DNA from: Cupriavidus sp. WKF15
GTDB lineage: Bacteria > Pseudomonadota > Gammaproteobacteria > Burkholderiales > Burkholderiaceae
Assembly (NCBI RefSeq): GCF_029278605.1
Contig: NZ_CP119573.1
Coordinates: forward strand, 2,418,001 to 2,482,000
Reading direction: 5' to 3'
Length of the DNA stretch: 64,000 bases
Below the pieces are notes generated by a model. That model was not told the DNA's origin. It made no database searches and worked only from the letters and a program-made list of their open reading frames with translations. This document shows positions 8,319-16,138 of the stretch, in pieces (within the stretch, counting starts at the first letter, position 1; each line of letters starts with the position of its first letter). The translations under genes were made by a program, and so were the position numbers.

Positions 8319-9320
8319 TTACTCCAGCGTGATATTGGCGGCCTTGGCCACGCGGCTCCACTTGGCGATGTCAGCCCTCTGGACCTCGGTCAACTTCTCG
8401 GGCGGACCACCCACGATCCTGATGCCGAGCTTTCCTAGCTGCGCCTTGACCTCCGGGTCCTGCAACGCACGATTGATCTCGGCATTCAGCCGCCGCACGA
8501 TGGCGGGCGGTGTGCCCGCGGGTGCGAATACGCCCTGCCATTGCTCGGCCTCGAAATTCGGCACGCCCGCCTCGGCCATTGTCGGCACATCCGGCAGGCT
8601 CGGCACGCGCGCAGCCGTGGCTACCGCCAGCGCACGCAGCTTGCCGGCCTTTACATGCGGCAGGATCGGCGCCGTAGGTGCAAACATGAAATCGACGTGG
8701 CCGGCCATCACGTCCTGGATCGCCGGAACATCGCCCTTGTAGGGCACGTGGGTCATCCGCACGCCCTTCTGCTCCTTGAGCAGTTCGGCGGACATCTGCA
8801 GGATGGTGCCGCTTCCACCCGACGCATAGCTGACGGCGTCGGGCTTGCGCTTTGCGGCCGCGATCAGGTCGCTGACGTTCTGATAGGAGCTGTTCGGTCC
8901 GACGATCAGCACACTCGGGATCGTTCCATACAGCGCCACCGGCGTGAACGCCTTTACAGCGTCATACGGCAGCTTCGGGTTCAGCGCCGGATTGATCGCG
9001 TGCGATGCGGTGGACGCGCCCAGCAGCGTGTAGCCATCTGGCGCGGAGCGCGCGACGAATGCCGAGCCAATGGCACCCGTGGCACCAGGGCGGTTCTCCA
9101 CGACGATGGTCGTATGGAGCGCCTGTCCGACTTTCTGTGCGATCAGTCGCGCCAGGATGTCGGTCGTGCCGCCCGCCGGATATGGCACGATGTAGTTGAT
9201 CACCTTGTTGGGCCAGTCCGTCTGTGCACGCGCGGTCGTTGCGCACAGCGATGCGGCGGCGATGAGCGCGACGGCACAGAACGTTTGCATGCGCATCGGC
9301 TGGAACAGCTTGTGGAACAT
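8319..9320 (-). CDS. Bug/TctC-type tripartite tricarboxylate receptor (third of module)
   Basis: 333 residues with signal peptide MQTFCAVALIAAASLCATTARA. Typical Bug signatures follow: WPNKVINYIVPYPAGGTTD, VENRPGATGAIG and the MTHVPYKGD...AIQDVMAGHVD region. These are periplasmic binding proteins for carboxylates; some work with TctAB permeases, many are orphans or sensors. The start at 9320 has GGAGACAAAG directly upstream. It is the distal gene of the 8.3-14.9 kb operon, 56 bp after the amidohydrolase. The ligand is probably a carboxylated intermediate handled by the neighbouring enzymes (inference). Confidence 0.9.
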   Translation of the reverse strand: MFHKLFQPMRMQTFCAVALIAAASLCATTARAQTDWPNKVINYIVPYPAGGTTDILARLIAQKVGQALHTTIVVENRPGATGAIGSAFVARSAPDGYTLLGASTASHAINPALNPKLPYDAVKAFTPVALYGTIPSVLIVGPNSSYQNVSDLIAAAKRKPDAVSYASGGSGTILQMSAELLKEQKGVRMTHVPYKGDVPAIQDVMAGHVDFMFAPTAPILPHVKAGKLRALAVATAARVPSLPDVPTMAEAGVPNFEAEQWQGVFAPAGTPPAIVRRLNAEINRALQDPEVKAQLGKLGIRIVGGPPEKLTEVQRADIAKWSRVAKAANITLE

Positions 9321-9376
9321 CTTTGTCTCCAATACTTTCTTGCTATCTGAATTGGCCGCGCTCTGGCCGACCGAAG

Positions 9377-10246
9377 TCATGCAGGTTTGGCGTCGGGGAA
9401 CCCGTAGAGCACCTGCGGATTGCTGACCAGCACGCGCTGGGTGGCGGCCTCTATCGAATCGCACCAACGCAAGAACGTTTGCAGCACCGTCCGGTCGTCG
9501 ATCGGTTCCCCTCCTTTTGCATGCACGGAGGGGTGCGGCCAGTCCGATCCCCAGACCACGCGCTCTGGTGCCAGCACCATGTAGCGCACGGCCAACGTAC
9601 GCATATCGCCGTAATCCGGCGCCCCTTCGCGGGACTCAAGGTACGGCCCGGACAACTTGACCCACGCCTTGCCCGCCGACACCAGGTCGGCAATCACGCG
9701 GTATGCCGGTTCGGCTCGTGGCGTACCCAGCCGCAGATGACCGTAGTGATCGAAGACGAGCGGCACCGGCAGGCTGGCCAGTTTTCCGCCGATGTCGGGC
9801 AACCATTCCGCCGGCAAGTTGAGCTGGACATGCCATCCGAAGGCAGCGATCCGGGCGGCGAGCGTTGGCAGATCATCCAGCGTAAGCGGAGCCGGCAGCC
9901 TCAGGTTCAGGCGAATGCCGCGAATGCCTGACCGATGCAGGTGATCGAGTTCTGCATCGGTCACGCTTGCCGGGACGACCGCCACACCGCGCGCGCAGTC
10001 GCCAAACGCCGAGATGGCATCGACGGTGCTGGTGTTGTCCGTCCCGTAGGTCGACGGCGTGACGACGACGACCCGTTCAGTGCCGAGCATACGCTGAAGT
10101 TGGCGGTAGTCGTCCACTGAAGCATCGGGGGGGCGCAGCTGCGCCCCCGGCGCCACCGGATAGTGGCTGCCATAGACGTGCATGTGGCAGTCGCATGCGC
10201 CTTCGAAGCCGAGGACAGGGAGGACAGGCCTGTGCGTCGCGCTCAT
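9377..10246 (-). CDS. Amidohydrolase family 2 protein (LigI / D-galactarolactone isomerase group)
   Basis: 289-residue TIM-barrel metallohydrolase. The first metal-type motif CHMHVYG lies near the N-terminus, then VFDHYGHL and the terminal GSDWPHP aspartate. This arrangement is that of COG3618 (2-pyrone-4,6-dicarboxylate hydrolase, galactarolactone isomerase), enzymes that act on lactones. Its ATG overlaps the stop of the SMP-30 gene by 4 bp (10243-10246), so the two putative lactone enzymes are translationally coupled. Exact substrate unknown. Confidence 0.85.
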   Translation of the reverse strand: MSATHRPVLPVLGFEGACDCHMHVYGSHYPVAPGAQLRPPDASVDDYRQLQRMLGTERVVVVTPSTYGTDNTSTVDAISAFGDCARGVAVVPASVTDAELDHLHRSGIRGIRLNLRLPAPLTLDDLPTLAARIAAFGWHVQLNLPAEWLPDIGGKLASLPVPLVFDHYGHLRLGTPRAEPAYRVIADLVSAGKAWVKLSGPYLESREGAPDYGDMRTLAVRYMVLAPERVVWGSDWPHPSVHAKGGEPIDDRTVLQTFLRWCDSIEAATQRVLVSNPQVLYGFPDAKPA

Positions 10247-11169
10247 GCCGGTTGTCCTTCGTACACCGGCGCACCGCGTTCATCCATCTCTGCGCACAGG
10301 ATCGTGCCCGTGGTGGATTCTGTCATCAGCAGCGTCTTGCCATCGACACCGCCAAAGCACAGGTTGGTCAGGGACGCCCCGCTCGGGCTGCGCAGCACTT
10401 CGACCGGCTCCGCGCGATGGTTGAGCACCCATACGTAACCCAGCCCCGGATTGGCGACCAGCAGGAAGCCGTCGGCACGCATGGCCAGCCCGTCGGGACC
10501 GCTCGGTCCGTACGACGTGAAGAACTGGCCGACCTTGCTGACCGAGCCGTCGGCCTGCAGCGGCACGCGCCACACGCAGTTGCCGCGCGTCATGGCGACG
10601 AACAGTACTTTCTCGTCGGGCGACAGCACGAGCCCGTTCGGGCTGGGGCAGTTGTCCAGCAACAGGTCAAGCTTGCCCGCCGGCGCCAGGCGATAGACGC
10701 GGCCGGAGGGGTCATGCATGCCGGTCTGCCCCTGGTCCGTGAAGTACAGGTTGCCGGCCGAATCGAATGTCAGGTCGTTGACGCCACGAAAGCGCTCGGA
10801 ATTCCGGCGCTCGAGGAAAGGCGTGACCGCACCGGTCCTGGCGTCCAGCCGCATCAGCCCGTTGCGGTAGTCGGTGATCAGGAAGTCGCCGCCGGCCAGG
10901 TGCTTCATGCCGTTCGGCTCGCCGTCGTACTCGGCCACGAGTTCCCAGTCGCCCTGCAGCGATACGCGGAACACGCGGCCGTATGGAATATCGGTCACCC
11001 ACAGATGGCCGTCCGCCCACACGGGGCCTTCTAGGAACGAGTCGGTTACCGCGCCACCACGGTTGGCCAGCGACCAGGCATTGTCCCAATCCCTGCGACG
11101 AAACGATTCCGGCAGCCGGGTGAGCATCTTGGCGTCACGGACGGTGGGTTGCTGAAGCAGCAGCATCAT
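10243..11169 (-). CDS. SMP-30/gluconolactonase/LRE family protein
   Basis: 308-residue six-bladed beta-propeller. Metal-site segments are recognisable: EGPVWADGHLWVTD (Glu), GVNDLTFDSAGNLYFTD (Asn), SPNGLVLSPDEKVLFVAM (Asn) and SGPDGLAMRADGFLLVA (Asp). The family hydrolyses aldono- and other lactones. No signal peptide is seen, so it is probably cytoplasmic. GGAGAGCC precedes the ATG pair at 11164-11169. It sits between a Bug gene and the coupled amidohydrolase, consistent with a lactone step in the module's pathway. Confidence 0.87.
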   Translation of the reverse strand: MMLLLQQPTVRDAKMLTRLPESFRRRDWDNAWSLANRGGAVTDSFLEGPVWADGHLWVTDIPYGRVFRVSLQGDWELVAEYDGEPNGMKHLAGGDFLITDYRNGLMRLDARTGAVTPFLERRNSERFRGVNDLTFDSAGNLYFTDQGQTGMHDPSGRVYRLAPAGKLDLLLDNCPSPNGLVLSPDEKVLFVAMTRGNCVWRVPLQADGSVSKVGQFFTSYGPSGPDGLAMRADGFLLVANPGLGYVWVLNHRAEPVEVLRSPSGASLTNLCFGGVDGKTLLMTESTTGTILCAEMDERGAPVYEGQPA

Positions 11170-11190
11170 GGCTCTCCGCGAGGCATCCGG

Positions 11191-12162
11191 TTATTGCTTT
11201 TCAATATTGGCCTTCATTGCAACGGTAGCCCACTGCGCGGTTTCTCGCTGGATCAGTTGTGCAAACGCGGGACTGTCCAGATTGCCCGGCTGCGCACCCA
11301 TCTGCGCCAGGAATTCCTTCATGTCGGGCGCCTGGAGGGCCCTCTGGATTTCAGCCTGCAGACGAGCGACGACCTCCTTGGGCGTGCCCTTCGGCGCGGC
11401 CAGACCCGACCAGTTGAACAGGCTGAAAGCCGGTACGCCCGCTTCGGCAAATGTCGGCACGCTCGGGAACACACCGACGCGGCTCTTGCCGCTGATGGCC
11501 AGCAGGCGCATCTGATTGCCCTTCACCGGCGCCAGTGCGGTCGGCGTGGAGACCACCAGCAGATCGACGCTGCCGCCCAGCAGCCCAACCATGGCTTCGC
11601 CGGCGCCCTTGTACGGCACGTGCATCAGCTTGATACCGGCCGCTTGCTGAAAGGCCTCGGCGGCAAAGTGCGGCGAGCTGCCGGGGCCGCCTGTGCCGAA
11701 CGTCACTTCACCGGGATGCGCCTTGGCGTAGCTCACCAGCGAGGCCAGGTCCTTGAAGCGCGAATCGGCCTTGACCCCTAGCACGACCGGCGAGAATGCG
11801 AATGGCGCGATGGGAACCAGCGCGCTCTGGTGATCCCAGTTCAGCTTCTTGAACACATAAGGCAGCGTCGTGTACGAGTTGTCGTTCGCCAGCAGCGTGT
11901 AGCCGTCAGCCGCTGCGTTGACCACTTGCGTGGTACCGATGGTGCCCGACGCACCCGGCTTGTTCTCGACGACAAAGCTCTGCCCCATCTGCACGGTAAG
12001 CTTCTGCGCGATCTTGCGCGTCACCACATCGACGGCGCCGCCGGGCGGGTTGGGCACGACGATGCGTACGGGCTTGTCGGGATAGGCCGCGAACGCGGGT
12101 AGCGTGCCAGCGCCCAGCAGCGTCGCGACGGCGGCAAACAGAGGGATTGCGCGATGAAACAT
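11191..12162 (-). CDS. Bug/TctC-type tripartite tricarboxylate receptor (second of module)
   Basis: 323 residues. Signal peptide (IPLFAAVATLLGAGTLPAFA), then YPDKPVRIVVPNPPGGAVDV, VENKPGASGTIG and LMHVPYKGAGEAMVG. The start at 12162 is supported by CAGGAGACAACG. Periplasmic ligand capture for the adjacent pathway is the likely role. It is clearly diverged from the other two Bug proteins of the operon, suggesting separate ligands rather than recent duplication. Confidence 0.9.
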   Translation of the reverse strand: MFHRAIPLFAAVATLLGAGTLPAFAAYPDKPVRIVVPNPPGGAVDVVTRKIAQKLTVQMGQSFVVENKPGASGTIGTTQVVNAAADGYTLLANDNSYTTLPYVFKKLNWDHQSALVPIAPFAFSPVVLGVKADSRFKDLASLVSYAKAHPGEVTFGTGGPGSSPHFAAEAFQQAAGIKLMHVPYKGAGEAMVGLLGGSVDLLVVSTPTALAPVKGNQMRLLAISGKSRVGVFPSVPTFAEAGVPAFSLFNWSGLAAPKGTPKEVVARLQAEIQRALQAPDMKEFLAQMGAQPGNLDSPAFAQLIQRETAQWATVAMKANIEKQ

Positions 12163-12241
12163 CGTTGTCTCCTGCTGTCGCGGTGGTTGCCTGGGCCAGA
12201 CCACCAGGTCGGACCAGCCCCGCGACGATCGTTATCTCAAT

Positions 12242-13183
12242 TCAAGCGGGCGCCGCAGCACCCTGCAGCACCGCGATCACGTTCTTCGCCGCGCCCACGC
12301 CCATGTTCACGTAGGCCGCGTCGCTGACGCCACCGATGTGCGGCGACAGGATCAGGTTGGGCACCTGCTGGAACGGATGCGGCACGGGCATCGGTTCGAC
12401 CGCAAAGCTGTCCAGCCCCGCGGCGTACAGCTTGCCGTTCTGCAACGCCTCAACGAGCGCTGGTTCATCGATCAGGCCGCCACGCGCGGTGTTGACCAGG
12501 ATGGCGCCGTCCTTGAACGTGGCCAGCGTTTCGCGGTTCAGCATGCCGCGGTTCTCGTCGGTCAGCGGGCAATGCAGCGACACGACATCCGACTCGCGGA
12601 ACAGTTGCGCCAGATCGACCAGCGTGACGCCTTCGGGCACCGTCTTCGCAAACGGATCGAAAGCGATCACGTGCATGCCCAGTGCCACACCGGTCATCGC
12701 CGCCCGACGACCAATCTCGCCGAGGCCGACGACGCCCAGCGTGCGGCCGTTCAGCTCGATGGTCTTGTGCGTCGACTTATCCCAATGGCCGCCGCGCATG
12801 CGGTCGTTCAGGTGAGGCACGGCCTTCGCGCACGCCAGGATGAGCGCCCAGGCGTGCTCGGCCACGGCTGCGGCGTTGGCGCCAACCGCGGCTTTCACCG
12901 CGATGCCACGCTCGGCCGCGGCCTTCTGGTCGATCACGTCGATGCCGCTGCCATGCTTGGAGATGACCCTCAGCGACGGTGCGGCGTCCATCACGCTGGG
13001 GCCGACCTTGCCGTAGCGCACGATGATGGCGACAGGGTCCTTCGCCTTCGCCATGGCCACCACCGTGTCTTCGCTGCACTGCCTGCCCGCGAAGCACACT
13101 TCGAAGTCCTGGAGCAGTTCAAGCGCCTGCGGTGCAAGGTCATTGCCCGTGACCAGCAGAGCGGGTTTCTTCACGGCATTCAC
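12242..13183 (-). CDS. D-isomer-specific 2-hydroxyacid dehydrogenase
   Basis: 313 residues. N-terminal substrate domain, a Rossmann domain with LGVVGLGEIGRR, then the catalytic series NTARGGLIDE (Arg), DSFAVEP (Glu) and LSPHIGG (His) of phosphoglycerate/hydroxypyruvate-type dehydrogenases. It interconverts a 2-hydroxyacid and a 2-oxoacid with NAD(P)H. No ACT domain, so it is not a regulated SerA. It starts with GTG and overlaps the upstream aldolase stop (GTGA at 13180-13183). In this context it probably oxidises or reduces the substrate or product of the RraA-type aldolase (inference). Confidence 0.9.
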   Translation of the reverse strand: MNAVKKPALLVTGNDLAPQALELLQDFEVCFAGRQCSEDTVVAMAKAKDPVAIIVRYGKVGPSVMDAAPSLRVISKHGSGIDVIDQKAAAERGIAVKAAVGANAAAVAEHAWALILACAKAVPHLNDRMRGGHWDKSTHKTIELNGRTLGVVGLGEIGRRAAMTGVALGMHVIAFDPFAKTVPEGVTLVDLAQLFRESDVVSLHCPLTDENRGMLNRETLATFKDGAILVNTARGGLIDEPALVEALQNGKLYAAGLDSFAVEPMPVPHPFQQVPNLILSPHIGGVSDAAYVNMGVGAAKNVIAVLQGAAAPA

Positions 13184-13875
13184 AGCGTTTCACCCTCGGC
13201 CAGCACACCAGCGGCGCGCAGCTCCTTGTCCAGCCAGCCCGGGCGCAGGTCGCCACCCTTGATGGCGGCAATGCGCTTGGCTTCCGCATCCACCTTCTTT
13301 TGCGCCAGGTCGAGGATCGCGGGCACCTCTTCACGCGGAATCACCACCACGCCGTCGGCATCGCCCACGATCAGGTCGCCCGGGTTGACCGCGACGCCAG
13401 CCACCGACACCGGCCAGTTCACCAGGCCGCCGATCGCCTTGGTCGGGCCGCACGGATTGGTGCCCGCTGAAAACACCGGAAACGCGCCGCCGGCCAGCTC
13501 GTGCGAATCGCGCACGGCGGCATCGATCACGAAACCCGCCACGCCGGATGCCTGGGCCTGCGTCGCCATGATTTCGCCGCACAGCGCGGCGGTCTGGTCG
13601 CCCTTGCCGTCGACGACGATCACATCGCCTGGCTTGGCCAGCGCCAGGCCGACGTGGAACATCAGGTTATCGCCGGGACGCACTTCCACGGTCAGCGCGG
13701 GGCCGACCACCTTCATCGACGGTGACAGCCCTTGCACGCGTGCATTCAGCGTGCCGCGACGGCCCACGACGTCCGCGAGGATGGCGGCCTGGAACTTCGA
13801 TGCACGCTCCACCAGTTCAGGAGAGACGCGCTCGAAATCGCGACGTATCGCGGGGGATGCTTTGGGGGTGCTCAT
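13180..13875 (-). CDS. RraA-type 4-hydroxy-4-methyl-2-oxoglutarate/CHA aldolase-like protein
   Basis: 231 residues of the RraA/DlpA fold. Conserved features include RPGDNLMFHVGLALAKPGDV, DGKGDQTAALCGEIMA and the divalent-metal/substrate motif VIDAAVRD. Class II pyruvate aldolases of this fold cleave 4-hydroxy-4-methyl-2-oxoglutarate or 4-carboxy-4-hydroxy-2-oxoadipate to pyruvate plus a second oxoacid. The stop overlaps the dehydrogenase start, so the pair is coupled. RNase E inhibition (true RraA) is unlikely given the catabolic setting. Confidence 0.85.
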   Translation of the reverse strand: MSTPKASPAIRRDFERVSPELVERASKFQAAILADVVGRRGTLNARVQGLSPSMKVVGPALTVEVRPGDNLMFHVGLALAKPGDVIVVDGKGDQTAALCGEIMATQAQASGVAGFVIDAAVRDSHELAGGAFPVFSAGTNPCGPTKAIGGLVNWPVSVAGVAVNPGDLIVGDADGVVVIPREEVPAILDLAQKKVDAEAKRIAAIKGGDLRPGWLDKELRAAGVLAEGETL

Positions 13876-13923
13876 GTACGACTCCAGATATGACGGACAA
13901 ACAAAGTGGATTTACTCAAGGGG

Positions 13924-14886
13924 TCACTTCGTGGAAGCGATCTTCCAGAGGCTTTCGAACTTTCCGCGCTGCGTGGCCATGTGCTCGGTCCACGCAGCGC
14001 CAGACAGATAGGAGATGCCGCGCGCCTCGTTGACGGCGCGGGCCAGGAATTCCGGGTCCTTCGTCGTGGCTTCGACGGCGGCCTGCAGACGCCTGGCGAT
14101 GTCCGGCGGCAAGCCGCGCGGCGCCGCGAAGCCACGCTCCGACGAGATCGTGATGTCGAGCTTCTGCTCGCGTGCCGTGGGCACGCCGGCCACCACGCCC
14201 GGGCGCCGTTCATCGCCCAGTTGCGCCAGCACTTTCACGTCCTTCGAAGCGCGATCGGCCTCGGTGTATTCCGTGGTGCTCATTGCCATCACGTCGATGT
14301 GATGGCCCAGCAGGCTGGTTTTAGTCTGCGACGTTCCGGCAAAGGGAATGTGGTTGACCCTGGCGCCCGTCGCCTGCTGCAACGCCAGGGCGGCCATGTG
14401 CCCGTTCGTGCCAATGCCGTTGCTGCCCATCGACAAGCCCTCCGGGTTGGCCTTGAGCTGCTTGACCAGGTCCGCCATGGAAGCGAGCTTGCTGTCGCCC
14501 GCGACCACGAACATGGTCGGGTCATCGATCACGCGCGCCAGTGGGACGATGGCCGCGGGGTCGTACTTGGGCTTGCGCTGGATGGGGATGGTCAGGAACG
14601 ATGGCGTGGACACGATGCCGATGGTGTAGCCGTCCGCCGCCGCACGCGAGAGCGCCGAATAGGCGATTTCACCCGATGCGCCGGGCTTGTTCACGACCAC
14701 GATGCGGGCCTTGCCTCCGACATGCTTCTGAAGAAACGGGGCCATGGCCCGCGCCAGCAAATCGGTCCCTCCCCCTGCGGCGAACCCGACGTACACCTCG
14801 ATGGGCCGGTCATCGGGCCAGGCCGCATGGGCCGACATCGTGGTCGTAGCCAGAGCCGCCAGGAGGAGGGATCGGATTGGACGCAT
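13924..14886 (-). CDS. Bug/TctC-type tripartite tricarboxylate receptor (first of module)
   Basis: 320 residues with signal peptide MRPIRSLLLAALATTTMSAHA and the Bug core (DDRPIEVYVGFAAGGGTDLL, NKPGASGEIAY, HIPFAGTSQTKTSLLG). The start at 14886 has CGGAGACAACG upstream. It is the promoter-proximal gene of the minus-strand operon, transcribed from a region holding two TTGTAC palindromes and facing the IclR gene. Confidence 0.9.
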   Translation of the reverse strand: MRPIRSLLLAALATTTMSAHAAWPDDRPIEVYVGFAAGGGTDLLARAMAPFLQKHVGGKARIVVVNKPGASGEIAYSALSRAAADGYTIGIVSTPSFLTIPIQRKPKYDPAAIVPLARVIDDPTMFVVAGDSKLASMADLVKQLKANPEGLSMGSNGIGTNGHMAALALQQATGARVNHIPFAGTSQTKTSLLGHHIDVMAMSTTEYTEADRASKDVKVLAQLGDERRPGVVAGVPTAREQKLDITISSERGFAAPRGLPPDIARRLQAAVEATTKDPEFLARAVNEARGISYLSGAAWTEHMATQRGKFESLWKIASTK

Positions 14887-14903
14887 TCGTTGTCTCCGTT
14901 TTG

Positions 14904-14922
14904 CGTTGTACGTGGTACAACG
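14904..14922. promoter_or_regulatory. IclR-type operator 1 (TTGTAC palindrome)
   Basis: CGTTGTAC-GTG-GTACAACG: perfect 8-bp arms with a 3-bp spacer, centred at 14913, 18 bp upstream of the Bug gene's ATG. It matches operator 2 in both arm core (TTGTAC) and spacer length. Overlap with the promoter or leader suggests repression by the adjacent IclR protein. Confidence 0.7.
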
Positions 14923-15005
14923 ACGTTTCATAAATATGAGGCAACTATAGTCCGTTAAGGTCGTCGTTCCACTTGGCGTTTACCCCTGTACTCTGCAAAA
15001 TGACG

Positions 15006-15020
15006 TTGTACACAGTACAA
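15006..15020. promoter_or_regulatory. IclR-type operator 2 (TTGTAC palindrome)
   Basis: TTGTAC-ACA-GTACAA: perfect 6-bp arms, centred at 15013, exactly 100 bp from operator 1 and 27 bp before the iclR ATG. The position fits autoregulation and possibly looping between the two sites. Confidence 0.7.
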
Positions 15021-15047
15021 TCATCGAAATTCGTATGAGGACAAACG

Positions 15048-15776
15048 ATGAGTAACCATGGGGTGGCCGCAGTCGAAAAGGCGCTCGGCTTGCTGGACTG
15101 CTTCCGACTTGGCGCCGAGATTCAGTCGCTTGCGCAACTCTCCAATGCCTCCGGCATGCACAAGACGACAGTCTTCCGTCTGCTGAATTCGCTCGAGCGG
15201 ATGAGCTATGTGGTGCGCACGGCCGATGGCCGCTACGCACTTGGGCCGCGCCTGCTCTATCTCGGCAAGCTTTACGAGCAGTCGTTCCAGCTCGGCTCGA
15301 TCATCGAGCCCGTGCTGCAAGAGCTGGCATTGGCGACCAAGGAAAGCGCGTCGTACTACGTGCTCCACGGCGACGAGCAGCGTATGTGCCTCTATCGCGC
15401 CGAGCCCAGCGAAGGTTTGCGGGAGACGCGATTGCCCGGCACGATCCTGCCATTGGACGATACCGCAATCGGTTCCGTGCTCAAGTACTGGGGAAAGGAA
15501 GAGCAAGCGGCAAAACGCGACGAGGCGCTGCCATGGTTTACCGCTGGTGTGCGGGACCTCTACACCGCCGCTTTCGCGACACCGCTGTTCGGCGCCGGCG
15601 ACAAGTTCATGGCCTCGCTCACACTATCTGGCCCCGCCACGCGTTTGCAGGCCGCGGATCGCACCGAGATCGCACGGGTGCAATTGGTCGCGGCCGCAAA
15701 GCTGTCCAGGCTTCTCGGTGCAAGTTCCGGATGGTGCGAGAAGGTCTACGGCACAGGCAATTACGTCCACGACTAA
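15048..15776 (+). CDS. IclR family transcriptional regulator of the Bug/lactonase/aldolase module
   Basis: 242 residues. N-terminal winged HTH (VAAVEKALGLLDCF, LAQLSNASGMHKTTVFRLLN), then an IclR effector domain with ESASYYVLHG and the C-terminal domain. It diverges from the operon it probably controls. The TGAGGACAAACG ribosome site supports the start. Two matching palindromes in the shared 161-bp intergenic region are its likely binding sites. The effector is probably the imported substrate or an early product (inference). Confidence 0.9.
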   Translation: MSNHGVAAVEKALGLLDCFRLGAEIQSLAQLSNASGMHKTTVFRLLNSLERMSYVVRTADGRYALGPRLLYLGKLYEQSFQLGSIIEPVLQELALATKESASYYVLHGDEQRMCLYRAEPSEGLRETRLPGTILPLDDTAIGSVLKYWGKEEQAAKRDEALPWFTAGVRDLYTAAFATPLFGAGDKFMASLTLSGPATRLQAADRTEIARVQLVAAAKLSRLLGASSGWCEKVYGTGNYVHD

Positions 15777-15915
15777 AGCATCCGCGCTGCACCGTCGTTG
15801 TCGCCCCCTGCCGAACTGACTTCTCCTGGTTCTCCGTAGCTTTGGCGTCGGATCAGTTCGGCGACTTTACTGTCGTGCGGTGCATATAGGTCAGGCGTTC
15901 GCCCCACGGGCTGCA

Positions 15916-15937
15916 GCGACCTCGCATAAGAGGTCGC
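15916..15937 (+). terminator. Hairpin downstream of iclR
   Basis: GCGACCTC-GCATAA-GAGGTCGC, perfect 8-bp stem. It is 140 bp past the iclR stop and lacks a strong U-tract, so the terminator role is tentative. Confidence 0.35.
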
Positions 15938-15960
15938 CTTAGAGGTGGAAGTACTGTCAC

Positions 15961-15980
15961 GTCAGTTAATTGCACAATCG
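15961..15980 (+). repeat. Copy B of a 20-bp motif bracketing the IclR/Bug module
   Basis: GTCAGTTAATTGCACAATCG matches copy A (8251-8270) at 17 of 20 positions in the same orientation, including an exact GTTAATTGC. The two copies enclose the whole iclR-Bug-enzyme module. Confidence 0.4.
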
Positions 15981-16138
15981 GCCCGGACGCGGTTTCCCGA
16001 CCAGCATCCGCTAAGCAGATGTGAGCCACCTGCCGTGGGATTTTCGAGCGGCCAGTCGCTCCACCCGCTTCGGTGTCGCCTAAGCTTTGCTCAGGACGAC
16101 TTCCACCAACCAGCGCGGATATGCGCCGGACCCATATC

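Larger units (their letters stand above)
15777..16138. other. Intergenic region between iclR and patatin gene
   Basis: No convincing coding frame on either strand. It contains a perfect hairpin, GCGACCTC/GAGGTCGC, at 15916-15937 (6-nt loop) and copy B of the bracketing motif at 15961-15980. The rest shows nothing recognisable. Confidence 0.6.
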
